Source of the DNA: JAOUEA01 sp040511595
Lineage (GTDB): Bacteria > Actinomycetota > UBA4738 > HRBIN12
DNA length: 64,000 bases
Assembly (NCBI GenBank): GCA_040511595.1
Contig: JBEVGU010000038.1
Span: 26,278 to 90,277 of the forward strand
Direction of reading: 5' to 3'
Notes under the pieces: model-generated
Databases searched by the model: none
What the model saw: the letters and a program-made list of their open reading frames with translations, nothing else
Told to the model about the DNA's origin: nothing
Shown here: piece after piece, positions 49,031-57,384 of the stretch
Layout of the letters: the number at the start of each line of letters is the position of its first letter
How positions within the stretch are numbered: the stretch's first letter is position 1
Translations under genes and position numbers: made by a program

Positions 49031-50041
49031 GTGAGCCGGCGGGTGATCCCGGGGCTCGGGGCGCCCGACGCCACGCTCGAGTCGGAGGTGCGCACCCGCC
49101 TCGACCAGGTCGAGGAGGCGCTCGAGAAGTCCGTGCGGGTCGAGGCCTCGGGCATGCTCGCCGAGACGTCGTCGTACCTGATCGCCGCCGGCGGGAAGCG
49201 GTTCCGGGCGATGCTCGTGTTGCTCGCCGGCTACTTCGGCGACGCGGCCGACCCCAGGCTCGTGCCCGGCTCGGTCTCGATCGAGCTCGTGCACCTCGCC
49301 ACGCTGTACCACGACGACGTCATCGACGAGGCCGACGCCAGGCGAGGCGCGCCAAGCGCCAACATGCGATGGGACAACACCGTCGCGATCCTCACCGGCG
49401 ACTACCTGTTCGCCCGCGCCTCGGAGATCTCCACGGACCTCGGCACCGAGGTCTGTCGCCTGCTCGCCCGCACGATCGCGATCCTCTGCGACGGACAGAT
49501 CCGCGAGGTCGACAGCTCGGCCGAGGTCGAGCAAGAGATCGCGGCGTATCTGGAGATCATCCGCCGGAAGACGGCCTCGTTGATCGCGACCTCGTGCCGT
49601 CTCGGCGGCATGCTCTCCGACGCCGACCCGGAACACGTCGACGTGCTCGAGCGGTTCGGCGGCGCCCTGGGCATGGCCTACCAGCTCTCCGACGACATCA
49701 TGGACATCACGTCGTCGCAGATGGAGCTCGGCAAGGAGCCGGGGCAGGACCTCCGCGAGGGCGTGTACACCCTGCCGGTGCTGCACGCTCTGGCGCACGA
49801 CGACCGCCGGCAAGAGCTCGCTCGCGTTCTGTCCCACGGGCCGCCCGACGGCGAGCTGCTCGACCGCGCCCTCGAGATCGTCCGGTCCGGTGGCTCGGTC
49901 GACGCGGCGAGGGCGGCCGTGGCCGACGAGGTGCGACTGGCGACGCAGCTGGCCGAGCGACTCCCCGAGCGGCACGCCAGGCTCGCGCTGATCCAGCTGG
50001 CGGGGTTCCTCGCGGCCCGGTGCGGGGCGGAGGTCGCATGA
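49031..50041 (+). CDS. Long-chain polyprenyl diphosphate synthase
   Basis: 336 residues from GTG 49031. Full trans-prenyltransferase: AAGGKRFRAML, LATLYHDDVIDEADARRG (first DDxxD), DGQIREVDSS, KTASLIATSCRLG, YQLSDDIMDITSS (second DDxxD) and GKEPGQDLREGVYTLPVL, the segment missing from the other synthase at 31422. Probably makes the side chain (hepta- to decaprenyl) of menaquinone. Placed between the two complex I operons, 22 nt after nuoN. Confidence 0.92.
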   Translation: MSRRVIPGLGAPDATLESEVRTRLDQVEEALEKSVRVEASGMLAETSSYLIAAGGKRFRAMLVLLAGYFGDAADPRLVPGSVSIELVHLATLYHDDVIDEADARRGAPSANMRWDNTVAILTGDYLFARASEISTDLGTEVCRLLARTIAILCDGQIREVDSSAEVEQEIAAYLEIIRRKTASLIATSCRLGGMLSDADPEHVDVLERFGGALGMAYQLSDDIMDITSSQMELGKEPGQDLREGVYTLPVLHALAHDDRRQELARVLSHGPPDGELLDRALEIVRSGGSVDAARAAVADEVRLATQLAERLPERHARLALIQLAGFLAARCGAEVA

Positions 50042-50108
50042 GGGCCGTCCGCGGGGCCAGAAGGAACGCGCTGCTAGGATACGGGCGCCCGGCGAACCCT
50101 TCACTGTC

Positions 50109-50474
50109 ATGAGCGACTACTACGCGTCATACGGAGTGGTGCTGGCGGTCTTGGCCGCCGGAGCACTGTTGGTTGCGGTGGCGTTCACCACGGCCCGGTT
50201 GGTGGCCCCCAGCAAGCCCAACCGCGAGAAGCTCACCACGTACGAGTGCGGCATCGATCCGGTCGGGGAAGGCTGGTCGCAGAGCAACATCCGCTACTAC
50301 GTATACGGCTTCCTGTTCGTGATCTTCGACGTGGAGAGCGTGTTCCTCTTCCCCTGGGCGCGAGAGCTCGAGAACATCGGCTACGCCGCCGTGGGCGAGA
50401 TGGCGGTCTTCATCGGCATCCTGGCCGTCGGCCTGCTCTACGCCTGGCGCAAGGGGGTCTTGCGGTGGGCCTGA
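50109..50474 (+). CDS. nuoA: NADH-quinone oxidoreductase subunit A (operon 2)
   Basis: 121 residues. Q-site loop KLTTYECGIDPVGEGWSQ retains the conserved Cys that operon 1 NuoA lacks. RYYVYGFLFVIFDVESVFLFPWA is helix 2. No acidic C-terminal extension. First gene of the second, partial nuo operon; no clear SD. TAGGAT at 50075-50080 may be its -10. No Rex operator was seen upstream. Confidence 0.94.
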   Translation: MSDYYASYGVVLAVLAAGALLVAVAFTTARLVAPSKPNREKLTTYECGIDPVGEGWSQSNIRYYVYGFLFVIFDVESVFLFPWARELENIGYAAVGEMAVFIGILAVGLLYAWRKGVLRWA

Positions 50475-50965
50475 TCACCGAGCGGACCCCACTGCCCAGG
50501 ATCCAGCCCGTGAAGTTCATCCTCAACTGGGGACGCCGCTACTCCCTGTGGGTGATGAACTTCGGCCTGGCCTGCTGCGCGATCGAGTTCATCGCGGCCT
50601 CGACCGCCAAGAACGACTTCATCCGGCTGGGCGTGATCCCCACGGCTCACGGCCCCCGGCAGGCCGACCTGCTCGTGGTGGCCGGCACCCTCACCGACAA
50701 GATGGCTCCGGCGCTCAAGCGCGTCTACGAGCAGATGCCCGATCCGAAGTACGTGATCTCGTTCGGCTCGTGTTCGAACTGCGGCGGCCCGTACTGGGAC
50801 AGCTACTCGGTGACCAAGGGCGTCGACCAGATCGTGCCGATCGATGTGTACGTGCCCGGCTGCCCTCCGCGTCCGGAGGCGCTGCTGCACGGCATCATCG
50901 AGCTGCAGAACAAGATCAAGGACGAGGACATCCAGGAGAAGTTCGGTGCCCCCGCTGTCTCCTGA
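50465..50965 (+). CDS. nuoB: NADH-quinone oxidoreductase subunit B (operon 2)
   Basis: 166 residues from GTG 50465. N2 cluster ligands: FGLACCAIEFIAAST, FGSCSNCGGPYWDSYSV and VPGCPPRPE. It differs from operon 1 NuoB by having the CSNCGG form and the KYVIS segment. It would need a NuoD-like partner for a quinone site, but none is encoded in this operon. Overlaps nuoC2 by 20 nt. Confidence 0.94.
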   Translation: MGLITERTPLPRIQPVKFILNWGRRYSLWVMNFGLACCAIEFIAASTAKNDFIRLGVIPTAHGPRQADLLVVAGTLTDKMAPALKRVYEQMPDPKYVISFGSCSNCGGPYWDSYSVTKGVDQIVPIDVYVPGCPPRPEALLHGIIELQNKIKDEDIQEKFGAPAVS

Positions 50966-51461
50966 CGAGGCCGGCTCACGCATGCGGGCGCGGTTCGGCG
51001 CCGACGTCCTCGACGTGGTCGAGCAACACGGTCACACGGTCGCGACCGTGTCACGCGGCCGGTACCACGACGTGTGCCGGTTCCTTCGAGACGAACCCGA
51101 GTTCGCCTGCGACTACGCCGACTTCACTGCGGGGGTCGACCGGGGAACCGATGGCGGCTTCGAGGTCCTGACGCACCTGTTCTCGACCACGCACCATCAC
51201 AACGTGCGGGTGAAGGTGCAGGTGCCTGCCGACGACGCGGTGGTGCCCACGGTGAGCGACCTGTGGGCCACCTGTGATTGGCACGAGCGCGAGACGTCCG
51301 AGATGTTCGGCATCCGGTTCGAGGGCCATCCGCAGCCGGTGAAGCTGCTGCTCTCCGAGCCGTTCGAGGGCCACCCGTTGCGCAAGGACTTCCCGCTGAT
51401 GACCCGCGAGGCCAAGCCGTGGCCCGGGGCGGTCGAGGGCGAGGAGGACGAGGAGGAATGA
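50946..51461 (+). CDS. nuoC: NADH-quinone oxidoreductase subunit C (operon 2)
   Basis: 171 residues from GTG 50946 (SD AGGAGAA); ATG 50982 is an alternative. The signature TCDWHERETSEMFGIRFEGHPQP is clear, and the protein ends shortly after HPLRKDFPLM in an acidic tail. It is not a NuoCD fusion: no 49-kDa sequence follows. The ATG of nuoH2 overlaps its stop (ATGA). Confidence 0.92.
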   Translation: MPPLSPDEAGSRMRARFGADVLDVVEQHGHTVATVSRGRYHDVCRFLRDEPEFACDYADFTAGVDRGTDGGFEVLTHLFSTTHHHNVRVKVQVPADDAVVPTVSDLWATCDWHERETSEMFGIRFEGHPQPVKLLLSEPFEGHPLRKDFPLMTREAKPWPGAVEGEEDEEE

Positions 51462-52471
51462 TCGACCTCCTCGCGCAGGCCGGCGGCTCGATCGTCGAGG
51501 AGTGGACCTCGAACTTCTGGTTGGCGTTGATCCTGAAGACGGTGGCCGTGATGGCGTTCTTCCTCATCGTGCCGCTCGGCGTCGGCTACATGGAGCACAA
51601 GGTGCTCGCGCACATGCAGGGTCGGCTCGGTCCGATGGAAGCCGGCGTGTTCCACGGGTGGGCCCAGCTGATCGCCGACGGCGTGAAGTTCATCCAGAAG
51701 GAGGACATCGTCCCCGCCGCGGCCGACCGCACGATCTTCACCCTGGCGCCGGCCGTGGCGATGGTGCCCTACATCGCGATCCTCGTCGTGCTGCCGTTCA
51801 GCGGGTCGCTGTTCGCCCTCAACCTCGACGTCGGCATCTTCTTCGTGATGGCGATGTCGAGCGTCTCCGTGATCGGTGTGCTCATGGCCGGGTGGTCCAG
51901 CGCCAACAAGTTCTCTTTGATCGGCGCGCTGCGAGCCGCCGCCCAGCTGATCGCCTACGAGCTGCCGCTCGTGCTGGCTGCCGCGGGCGTCGTGATGCTC
52001 GCCGGCGTCACCTCGATGGTCGGCATCGTCGAGGCGCAGGAGTCCCTGTGGTACGTCGTGCCGCTCTTCCCGCTGTTCCTGATCTTCATGGTGGCCTCGC
52101 TCGCCGAGCTCAGCCGCACGCCGTTCGACATGCCGATCGCCGACTCCGAGATCATCTACGGCGCCTACACCGAATACGGGGGGCTGAAGTTCGCGTTCTT
52201 CCTGCTCGCCGAGTACGGCGGCATCGTGGCCCTGTCGGGCATCGCGGCGGTGCTGTTCCTCGGGGGCTATCAGGGGCTACCCGGCATCCCGCTTCCCGAC
52301 CCGATCTGGATGGCACTGAAGATCGGCCTGCTGTCGTTCGTCGTCATCTGGTGCCGGGCCACCTACCCCCGGCTGCGCGAGGACCAGTTGCAGCGGTTCG
52401 CCTGGCTCGCGTTGATCCCCTTGTCGCTCGTGTGGATCCTGGTCGCGGCCTTCCTCAAGGTCGCGTTCTGA
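51458..52471 (+). CDS. nuoH: NADH-quinone oxidoreductase subunit H, divergent (operon 2)
   Basis: 337 residues, eight to nine helices. RLGPMEAGVFHGWAQLIADG and VKFIQKE are conserved, but the quinone/E-channel loop reads AELSRTPFDMPIADSEIIYG then AYTEYGG (216-242). Relative to operon 1 (AETNRPPFDLAEAETELVAG), Asn becomes Ser219, the first Glu Ile227 and the second Glu Asp229. The changes suggest altered quinone access or proton wiring. Directly follows nuoC2, where nuoD would be expected. Confidence 0.93.
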   Translation: MIDLLAQAGGSIVEEWTSNFWLALILKTVAVMAFFLIVPLGVGYMEHKVLAHMQGRLGPMEAGVFHGWAQLIADGVKFIQKEDIVPAAADRTIFTLAPAVAMVPYIAILVVLPFSGSLFALNLDVGIFFVMAMSSVSVIGVLMAGWSSANKFSLIGALRAAAQLIAYELPLVLAAAGVVMLAGVTSMVGIVEAQESLWYVVPLFPLFLIFMVASLAELSRTPFDMPIADSEIIYGAYTEYGGLKFAFFLLAEYGGIVALSGIAAVLFLGGYQGLPGIPLPDPIWMALKIGLLSFVVIWCRATYPRLREDQLQRFAWLALIPLSLVWILVAAFLKVAF

Positions 52472-52496
52472 TCGAGGAATCAGGAAGACGACCCCG

Positions 52497-53027
52497 ATGG
52501 CCATCGACACGTCGCAGCGGAAGGATCAGCCGGAGTCCGGCGCGGGCCAGGGCCTGCTCAAGGGACTCAGCGTCACGCTGAAGACGATGCTGAAGCCCGC
52601 CGTCACGGTCCAGTACCCGCACGTGAAGCCCGACCTGCCGGCCCGCACTCGAGGCGTGATCGCGCTGAAGGAGGGCAACTGCACGGTCTGCTACAAGTGC
52701 TCGCGCGAGTGCCCCGACTGGTGCATCTACATCGACGCGCACAAGGAGACGCACGAGCCGGCCGCCGGCGGACGAGGCAGGTCGATGAAGGTCCTCGACC
52801 GGTTCGCGATCGACTACGCCCTGTGCATGTACTGCGGCATCTGCGTCGAGGTGTGCCCGTTCGACGCGCTCTTCTGGAGTCCGGAGTTCGAGTACGCGGA
52901 GTACGAGATGGACCTGCTCATCCATGAGAAGGATCGCCTCGAGGAGTGGACGTACACGGTGCTGCCGCCGCCGCCCCTCGAGGCCGGCGCCGAAGGCGCT
53001 CCGGCAGCCGAAGGCGGGAGCGCGTGA
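52497..53027 (+). CDS. nuoI: NADH-quinone oxidoreductase subunit I (operon 2)
   Basis: 176 residues. Two [4Fe-4S] motifs CTVCYKCSRECPDWC and CMYCGICVEVCP. The first has an extra Cys after the fourth ligand (CPDWC). An amphipathic LKTMLKPAVTVQYP helix precedes, and a ~30-residue Ala/Pro-rich tail follows. Overlaps nuoJ2 by 4 nt. Confidence 0.93.
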   Translation: MAIDTSQRKDQPESGAGQGLLKGLSVTLKTMLKPAVTVQYPHVKPDLPARTRGVIALKEGNCTVCYKCSRECPDWCIYIDAHKETHEPAAGGRGRSMKVLDRFAIDYALCMYCGICVEVCPFDALFWSPEFEYAEYEMDLLIHEKDRLEEWTYTVLPPPPLEAGAEGAPAAEGGSA

Positions 53028-53527
53028 CGGCGCAGGAGTACGCCTTCCTCGTGATGGCCGTGGTGGGCGGGCTGGCGGCGATCGCCGTCGTGACAGCCCG
53101 CAACGTGGTGCACGCCGCGCTCTACCTCGTGGTCGCGCTGCTGTCGGTGGCGGGCGTCTACCTACTGCTCGGCGCCGAGTTCGTCGGATGGGTCCAGATC
53201 CTGATCTACGTGGGCGCGATCGTGATCCTGTTCCTGTTCGGCCTGATGTTGACCAAGGCCCCGATCGGTCGCGACACGCTCGACAATCAGCAGCGGTGGC
53301 TCGGCGCGCTCGTCGGCGTCGGCGTGTTCGCGGGGCTCGTCTTCCTGATTCAAGAGGCGTTCCCGGTGCAGGAGGCGCAGGCCTTCGAGACGTTCCAGGG
53401 CACCACGGGCGCGGTGGGCGAGGCGATCTTCAGCACGTACGTGCTGCCGTTCGAGGCGGTCTCGTTCCTGTTGCTGGCGGCGTTGATCGGCGCCATCGTG
53501 CTCGCGCGGAAGGACGATGCGACGTGA
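53024..53527 (+). CDS. nuoJ: NADH-quinone oxidoreductase subunit J (operon 2)
   Basis: 167 residues from GTG 53024. Five helices, with FVGWVQILIYVGAIVILFLFGLML as the ND6 pi-bulge helix. Lacks the long soluble tail of operon 1 NuoJ. Coupled by 4-nt overlaps to nuoI2 and nuoK2. Confidence 0.92.
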   Translation: MTAQEYAFLVMAVVGGLAAIAVVTARNVVHAALYLVVALLSVAGVYLLLGAEFVGWVQILIYVGAIVILFLFGLMLTKAPIGRDTLDNQQRWLGALVGVGVFAGLVFLIQEAFPVQEAQAFETFQGTTGAVGEAIFSTYVLPFEAVSFLLLAALIGAIVLARKDDAT

Positions 53528-53826
53528 TCCGGCTGCCGCTCGTGCTGATGTTCTCCGCCCTGCTGTTTTCCGCCGGCGTCTACGGCGTGCTCGCGCGACG
53601 CAACGCGATCATGGTGCTGATGGCGATCGAGCTGATGCTGAACGCCGTCAACGTGAACCTCGTCGCGTTCGCCTCGGCCTTCCACGAGATGGGCGGGCAG
53701 GTGTTCGCCCTCTTCGTGATCGCCGTGGCCGCCGCAGAGGTCGGCATAGGGCTGGCGATCGTGATCCTGCTCTTCCGCACGCGCGAGTCGATCAACGTGG
53801 ACGAGGTGAACCTGCTCAAGTGGTGA
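53524..53826 (+). CDS. nuoK: NADH-quinone oxidoreductase subunit K (operon 2)
   Basis: 100 residues from GTG 53524, three helices, both proton-path glutamates present in MVLMAIELMLNAVNVNLVAF and AAAEVGIGLAIVIL. Four-nt overlaps both sides. Confidence 0.94.
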   Translation: MIRLPLVLMFSALLFSAGVYGVLARRNAIMVLMAIELMLNAVNVNLVAFASAFHEMGGQVFALFVIAVAAAEVGIGLAIVILLFRTRESINVDEVNLLKW

Positions 53827-55820
53827 ACCTGCTGGCCGCCGAGGGCGACATCACGTACCGGGCCACGACGAACGGAACATGGTTCGTCGAGCACGCGTGG
53901 ATCTTAGTGCTGCTGCCGATGATCTCGGCGGTCCTGATCCTGCTCCTCGGCAAGCGCACGCCCGGCAGGGGCGCCGTCTACGGCATCGCCGGCGTGGGTG
54001 CTGCGTTCGTGTGCGCGCTCGGGGTGCTCTGGCACTTCGTGGAGGGCGGCGGTCCGTTCGAGGGGAGCATCGACTGGTTCACGGTGGGGCCGCTCCACCT
54101 CGAGCTCGGCATCCTCGTCGACGGTCTCACGGGCGTCATGGTGGTGGTCGTCACCGCGGTCTCGCTCTGTGTGCACGTCTACTCGCTCGGCTACATGCAC
54201 GGCGACGAGCGGTTCACGTGGTTCTACGCCGTGCTGTCGCTGTTCACCGCCGCGATGCTCACGGTGGTCGTCTCGAACAACCTGATCCAGCTGCTCGTGG
54301 GCTGGGAGGTCATGGGCGTCTGCTCGTACCTGTTGATCGGCCATTGGTGGGAGGTCAAGGAGAACTCCGACGCCGCGATCAAGGCGTTCATCACGACCCG
54401 GGTCGGCGACGTGCCGTTCACGTTCGGCATCATCGGGTTGATCGCCGTGACCGGGTTCACGACGACCAACATCGGCGAGATCTCCCACGAGCTCGGGCTC
54501 GGTGGGGTCTCACCGCTGTACATCTCGGTGGCGGCGATCCTGTTGTTCGGCGGGACCGTCGGGAAGTCGGCCCAGTTCCCCCTGCACGTCTGGCTCCCCG
54601 ACGCGATGGCGGGCCCGACCCCCGTGTCGGCCCTGATCCACGCGGCCACGATGGTGGCGGCCGGGGTCTACCTGATCGGACGGCTCTTCGAGGTCTTCAT
54701 CCTCGCCGACCAATGGGTGCTGACCACGGTCAGCATCGTCGCGGCGATCACAGCGCTCGGGGCGGCCGTGCTCGCGATCGTGCAGGACGACATCAAGCGG
54801 GTGCTGGCCTACTCGACGCTCTCGCAGCTCGCGTACATGGTCGCCGGGCTCTCGCTCGGCGAGCTCGGGCTCACGGCGGGGTTCTTCCACCTGTTCACGC
54901 ACGCGTTCTTCAAGGCGCTGCTCTTCCTCTGCGCGGGCTCTGTGATCCACGCCGTGCACTCGAACAACATGAGCGACATGGGGGGCCTCCGGAAGTCGAT
55001 GCCGGTCACGTTCTGGACCATGCTGATCGGCTCGCTCGCGCTCGCGGGCATCTTCCCGCTCGCGGGGTTCTGGTCGAAAGACGAGCTGCTCGTCGTGGCT
55101 CAGGAGGAGCACGTGACGTGGCTGTTCGTCGTGTTCCTCGTGACGGCGGTGATCACGGCCTTCTACACGATCCGCATGGTCATGCTCACGTTCTTCGGGG
55201 AGTACAGGGGCGAGGCGCACCCGCACGAGTCGCCGAGGACGATGACCGGGCCACTGGTCGCGCTCGCCGCCGCGACGATCGGGGTGGGGTTGCTGGGCTC
55301 GCCGCAGCTCAACGCCGTGTTCGGACAGTGGGTCTTTTTCGAGGCGATCCATGAGGCGGTGTTCGTGCCGTGGATCGCCGTGCTGGCGACCGCGGGAGCG
55401 CTGCTCGGCCTCGCCGCCGGATACGCGCTCTACAAGGAGCGCCGTGCCCCCGATCCGCTGCAGGCCCCGTTGGGCCGGGTGTGGAACGTCCTGGAGAACC
55501 GCTACTACATCGACGAGTTCTACATGCGGGACATCGTCCGCCCGGTGCGCGACACGTGGTCCGCAGGCGTGAACTGGTTCAACCAGGTCGTCCTCGACGG
55601 CGTCGTCAACGGCGCCGCCGTGCTCGCGAGGACTGGCGCGCAGGCGATCGCCTGGTTCGACCGCACCGTGATCGACGGCGTCGTGAACCTCGTCGGCGAG
55701 GGCGCCGGGCGAACCGGCAACGTCTTGAGGTACCTGCAAACCGGCAACGTGCAGTGGTACGCCGTCGCGCTGTTCGTCGGCGTGATCTCGTTGGCCGTCG
55801 TGTTCATCCGAGTCGTCTGA
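53823..55820 (+). CDS. nuoL: NADH-quinone oxidoreductase subunit L (operon 2)
   Basis: 665 residues from GTG 53823. Glu in LVGWEVMGVCSYLLIGHWW, Lys in GTVGKSAQFPLHVWLPDAMA, THAFFKALLFLCAG and WSKDELL. C-terminal lateral helix region includes WFDRTVIDGVVNLVG, as in operon 1. Slightly longer N-terminus. Full set of pump residues. Confidence 0.95.
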   Translation: MNLLAAEGDITYRATTNGTWFVEHAWILVLLPMISAVLILLLGKRTPGRGAVYGIAGVGAAFVCALGVLWHFVEGGGPFEGSIDWFTVGPLHLELGILVDGLTGVMVVVVTAVSLCVHVYSLGYMHGDERFTWFYAVLSLFTAAMLTVVVSNNLIQLLVGWEVMGVCSYLLIGHWWEVKENSDAAIKAFITTRVGDVPFTFGIIGLIAVTGFTTTNIGEISHELGLGGVSPLYISVAAILLFGGTVGKSAQFPLHVWLPDAMAGPTPVSALIHAATMVAAGVYLIGRLFEVFILADQWVLTTVSIVAAITALGAAVLAIVQDDIKRVLAYSTLSQLAYMVAGLSLGELGLTAGFFHLFTHAFFKALLFLCAGSVIHAVHSNNMSDMGGLRKSMPVTFWTMLIGSLALAGIFPLAGFWSKDELLVVAQEEHVTWLFVVFLVTAVITAFYTIRMVMLTFFGEYRGEAHPHESPRTMTGPLVALAAATIGVGLLGSPQLNAVFGQWVFFEAIHEAVFVPWIAVLATAGALLGLAAGYALYKERRAPDPLQAPLGRVWNVLENRYYIDEFYMRDIVRPVRDTWSAGVNWFNQVVLDGVVNGAAVLARTGAQAIAWFDRTVIDGVVNLVGEGAGRTGNVLRYLQTGNVQWYAVALFVGVISLAVVFIRVV

Positions 55821-55839
55821 GAGGAAGCGTGGAGGCCAC

Positions 55840-57375
55840 ATGACCTGGGAGAACTCGGCGATCACGATCACCACCCTGCTGCCCGTCGTGGGGGCGTTGG
55901 TGATCCTGGCGATGCCACGGGAGCGGGAACGCGCGATCCGCGGCCTCGGCATCGCGGTCACGGGATCGGCGCTGGCGCTCGCCGTCGCGATCACGATCGG
56001 GTTCGACTACGCGTCCGACGGGCTGCAGTACGTGCTCGACGTGAACTGGATCAGCGCGATCGGCGTGCGGTACCACGTGGGCATCGACGGCATCTCGCTG
56101 CCGCTCTACGTGCTGACGTTCCTGCTGTCGTTCCTCTGCGCCGTGTACACCTGGCGCTTCGTGCCCGATCCGGGCCGCACCCGCACGTTCCTGGCCCTGA
56201 TGCTCCTGCTCGAGACCGGCATGGCCGGCACGTTCATCGCGTTCGACCTGATCCTGTTCTTCGTGTTCTGGGAGATGGTGCTGGTGCCGATGTACTTCCT
56301 CATCGCCATCTGGGGCTCGTCGAACCGGGAGTACGCGGCGATCAAGTTCTTCCTGTACACGCTGTTCGGCTCGATCTTCATGCTCCTGGGCTTCCTGGCG
56401 ATGTACTTCCAGGGCCCCGATCCGCACACCTTCGACATGGTGGTGCTGCGCGACTTCGGGGCGGGCGGCGGCTTCGGTCAGACGTTCCAGCTGGTCGTCT
56501 TCGGCGCCGTGGCGCTCGGGTTCGCGATCAAGGTCCCGATGTGGCCGTTCCACACGTGGCTGCCCGACGCCCACACCGAGGCGCCGACGATCGGCTCGGT
56601 GCTGCTGGCCGGCATCATGCTGAAGATGGGCACGTACGGGTTCATCCGCATCGCCATCCCGTTCCTGCCGTACGGAGCGCAGAAGTACGCTCCGTGGATC
56701 GGCGGGCTCGCCGCGATCGCGATCGTGTACGCCGCGCTCGCGTGTCTCGCGCAGAAGGACCTGAAGCGGCTGATCGCGTTCTCCTCGGTGGGACACATGG
56801 GCTTCGTGATGCTCGGCATCGCCACGCTCACCGAGATCGGCATCCAGGCGGCGATCTTCGGCATGGTGGCCCACGGGGTGATCACGGGCATGCTGTTCTT
56901 CTGCGTCGGCTCGATCTACGACCGGTACCACACGCGGGAGATCGCGAAGATCGGCGGAGGCATGTTGCAGACGATGCCGAAGCTCGGAAGTGTTTTCGCG
57001 TTCGTGGCGATCGCGTCCCTCGGCCTCCCCGGGCTCGCCGGGTTCTGGGGCGAGCTCATGGCGCTGCTCAGCTCGTTCAGCCCGAACGAGTTCGTCCTCG
57101 CCGACCAGGTCGGGCTCTTCCGGACGTTCATGGTCATGGGGGGCATCGGCACGGTGCTCACGGCCGGCTACTTCCTGTGGATGCTGCAGCGGGTGAACAT
57201 GGGCAGGCTGCCGGACCAGTGGCGCGAAGCCGGCCTGCGCGACGTGCTCGCGGTCGAGTGGGTGTCGTGGCTGCCGTTGCTCGCGCTGATCGTCGTGCTC
57301 GGGCTCTACCCGCGGCTGGTCTTCGGGGTCACCGACGAGACGGTGAACGGGCTCACGAGACTGCTGGGAGGCTAG
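55840..57375 (+). CDS. nuoM: NADH-quinone oxidoreductase subunit M (operon 2)
   Basis: 511 residues. Glu in FFVFWEMVLVPMYFLIAIWG, Lys in GFAIKVPMWPFHTWLPDAH, and TEAPTIGSVLLAGIMLKMG retaining the second Lys. Ends soon after LGLYPRLVFGV. Pump residues intact. Nine nt before nuoN2. Confidence 0.95.
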   Translation: MTWENSAITITTLLPVVGALVILAMPRERERAIRGLGIAVTGSALALAVAITIGFDYASDGLQYVLDVNWISAIGVRYHVGIDGISLPLYVLTFLLSFLCAVYTWRFVPDPGRTRTFLALMLLLETGMAGTFIAFDLILFFVFWEMVLVPMYFLIAIWGSSNREYAAIKFFLYTLFGSIFMLLGFLAMYFQGPDPHTFDMVVLRDFGAGGGFGQTFQLVVFGAVALGFAIKVPMWPFHTWLPDAHTEAPTIGSVLLAGIMLKMGTYGFIRIAIPFLPYGAQKYAPWIGGLAAIAIVYAALACLAQKDLKRLIAFSSVGHMGFVMLGIATLTEIGIQAAIFGMVAHGVITGMLFFCVGSIYDRYHTREIAKIGGGMLQTMPKLGSVFAFVAIASLGLPGLAGFWGELMALLSSFSPNEFVLADQVGLFRTFMVMGGIGTVLTAGYFLWMLQRVNMGRLPDQWREAGLRDVLAVEWVSWLPLLALIVVLGLYPRLVFGVTDETVNGLTRLLGG

Positions 57376-57384
57376 GCCGCCTCG

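Noticed and set aside
50946..51461. nuoC2 as a NuoCD fusion that would supply subunit D
   Set aside because: The protein is 171 residues and ends after the NuoC signature in an acidic tail; no 49-kDa motifs occur in any frame before nuoH2.
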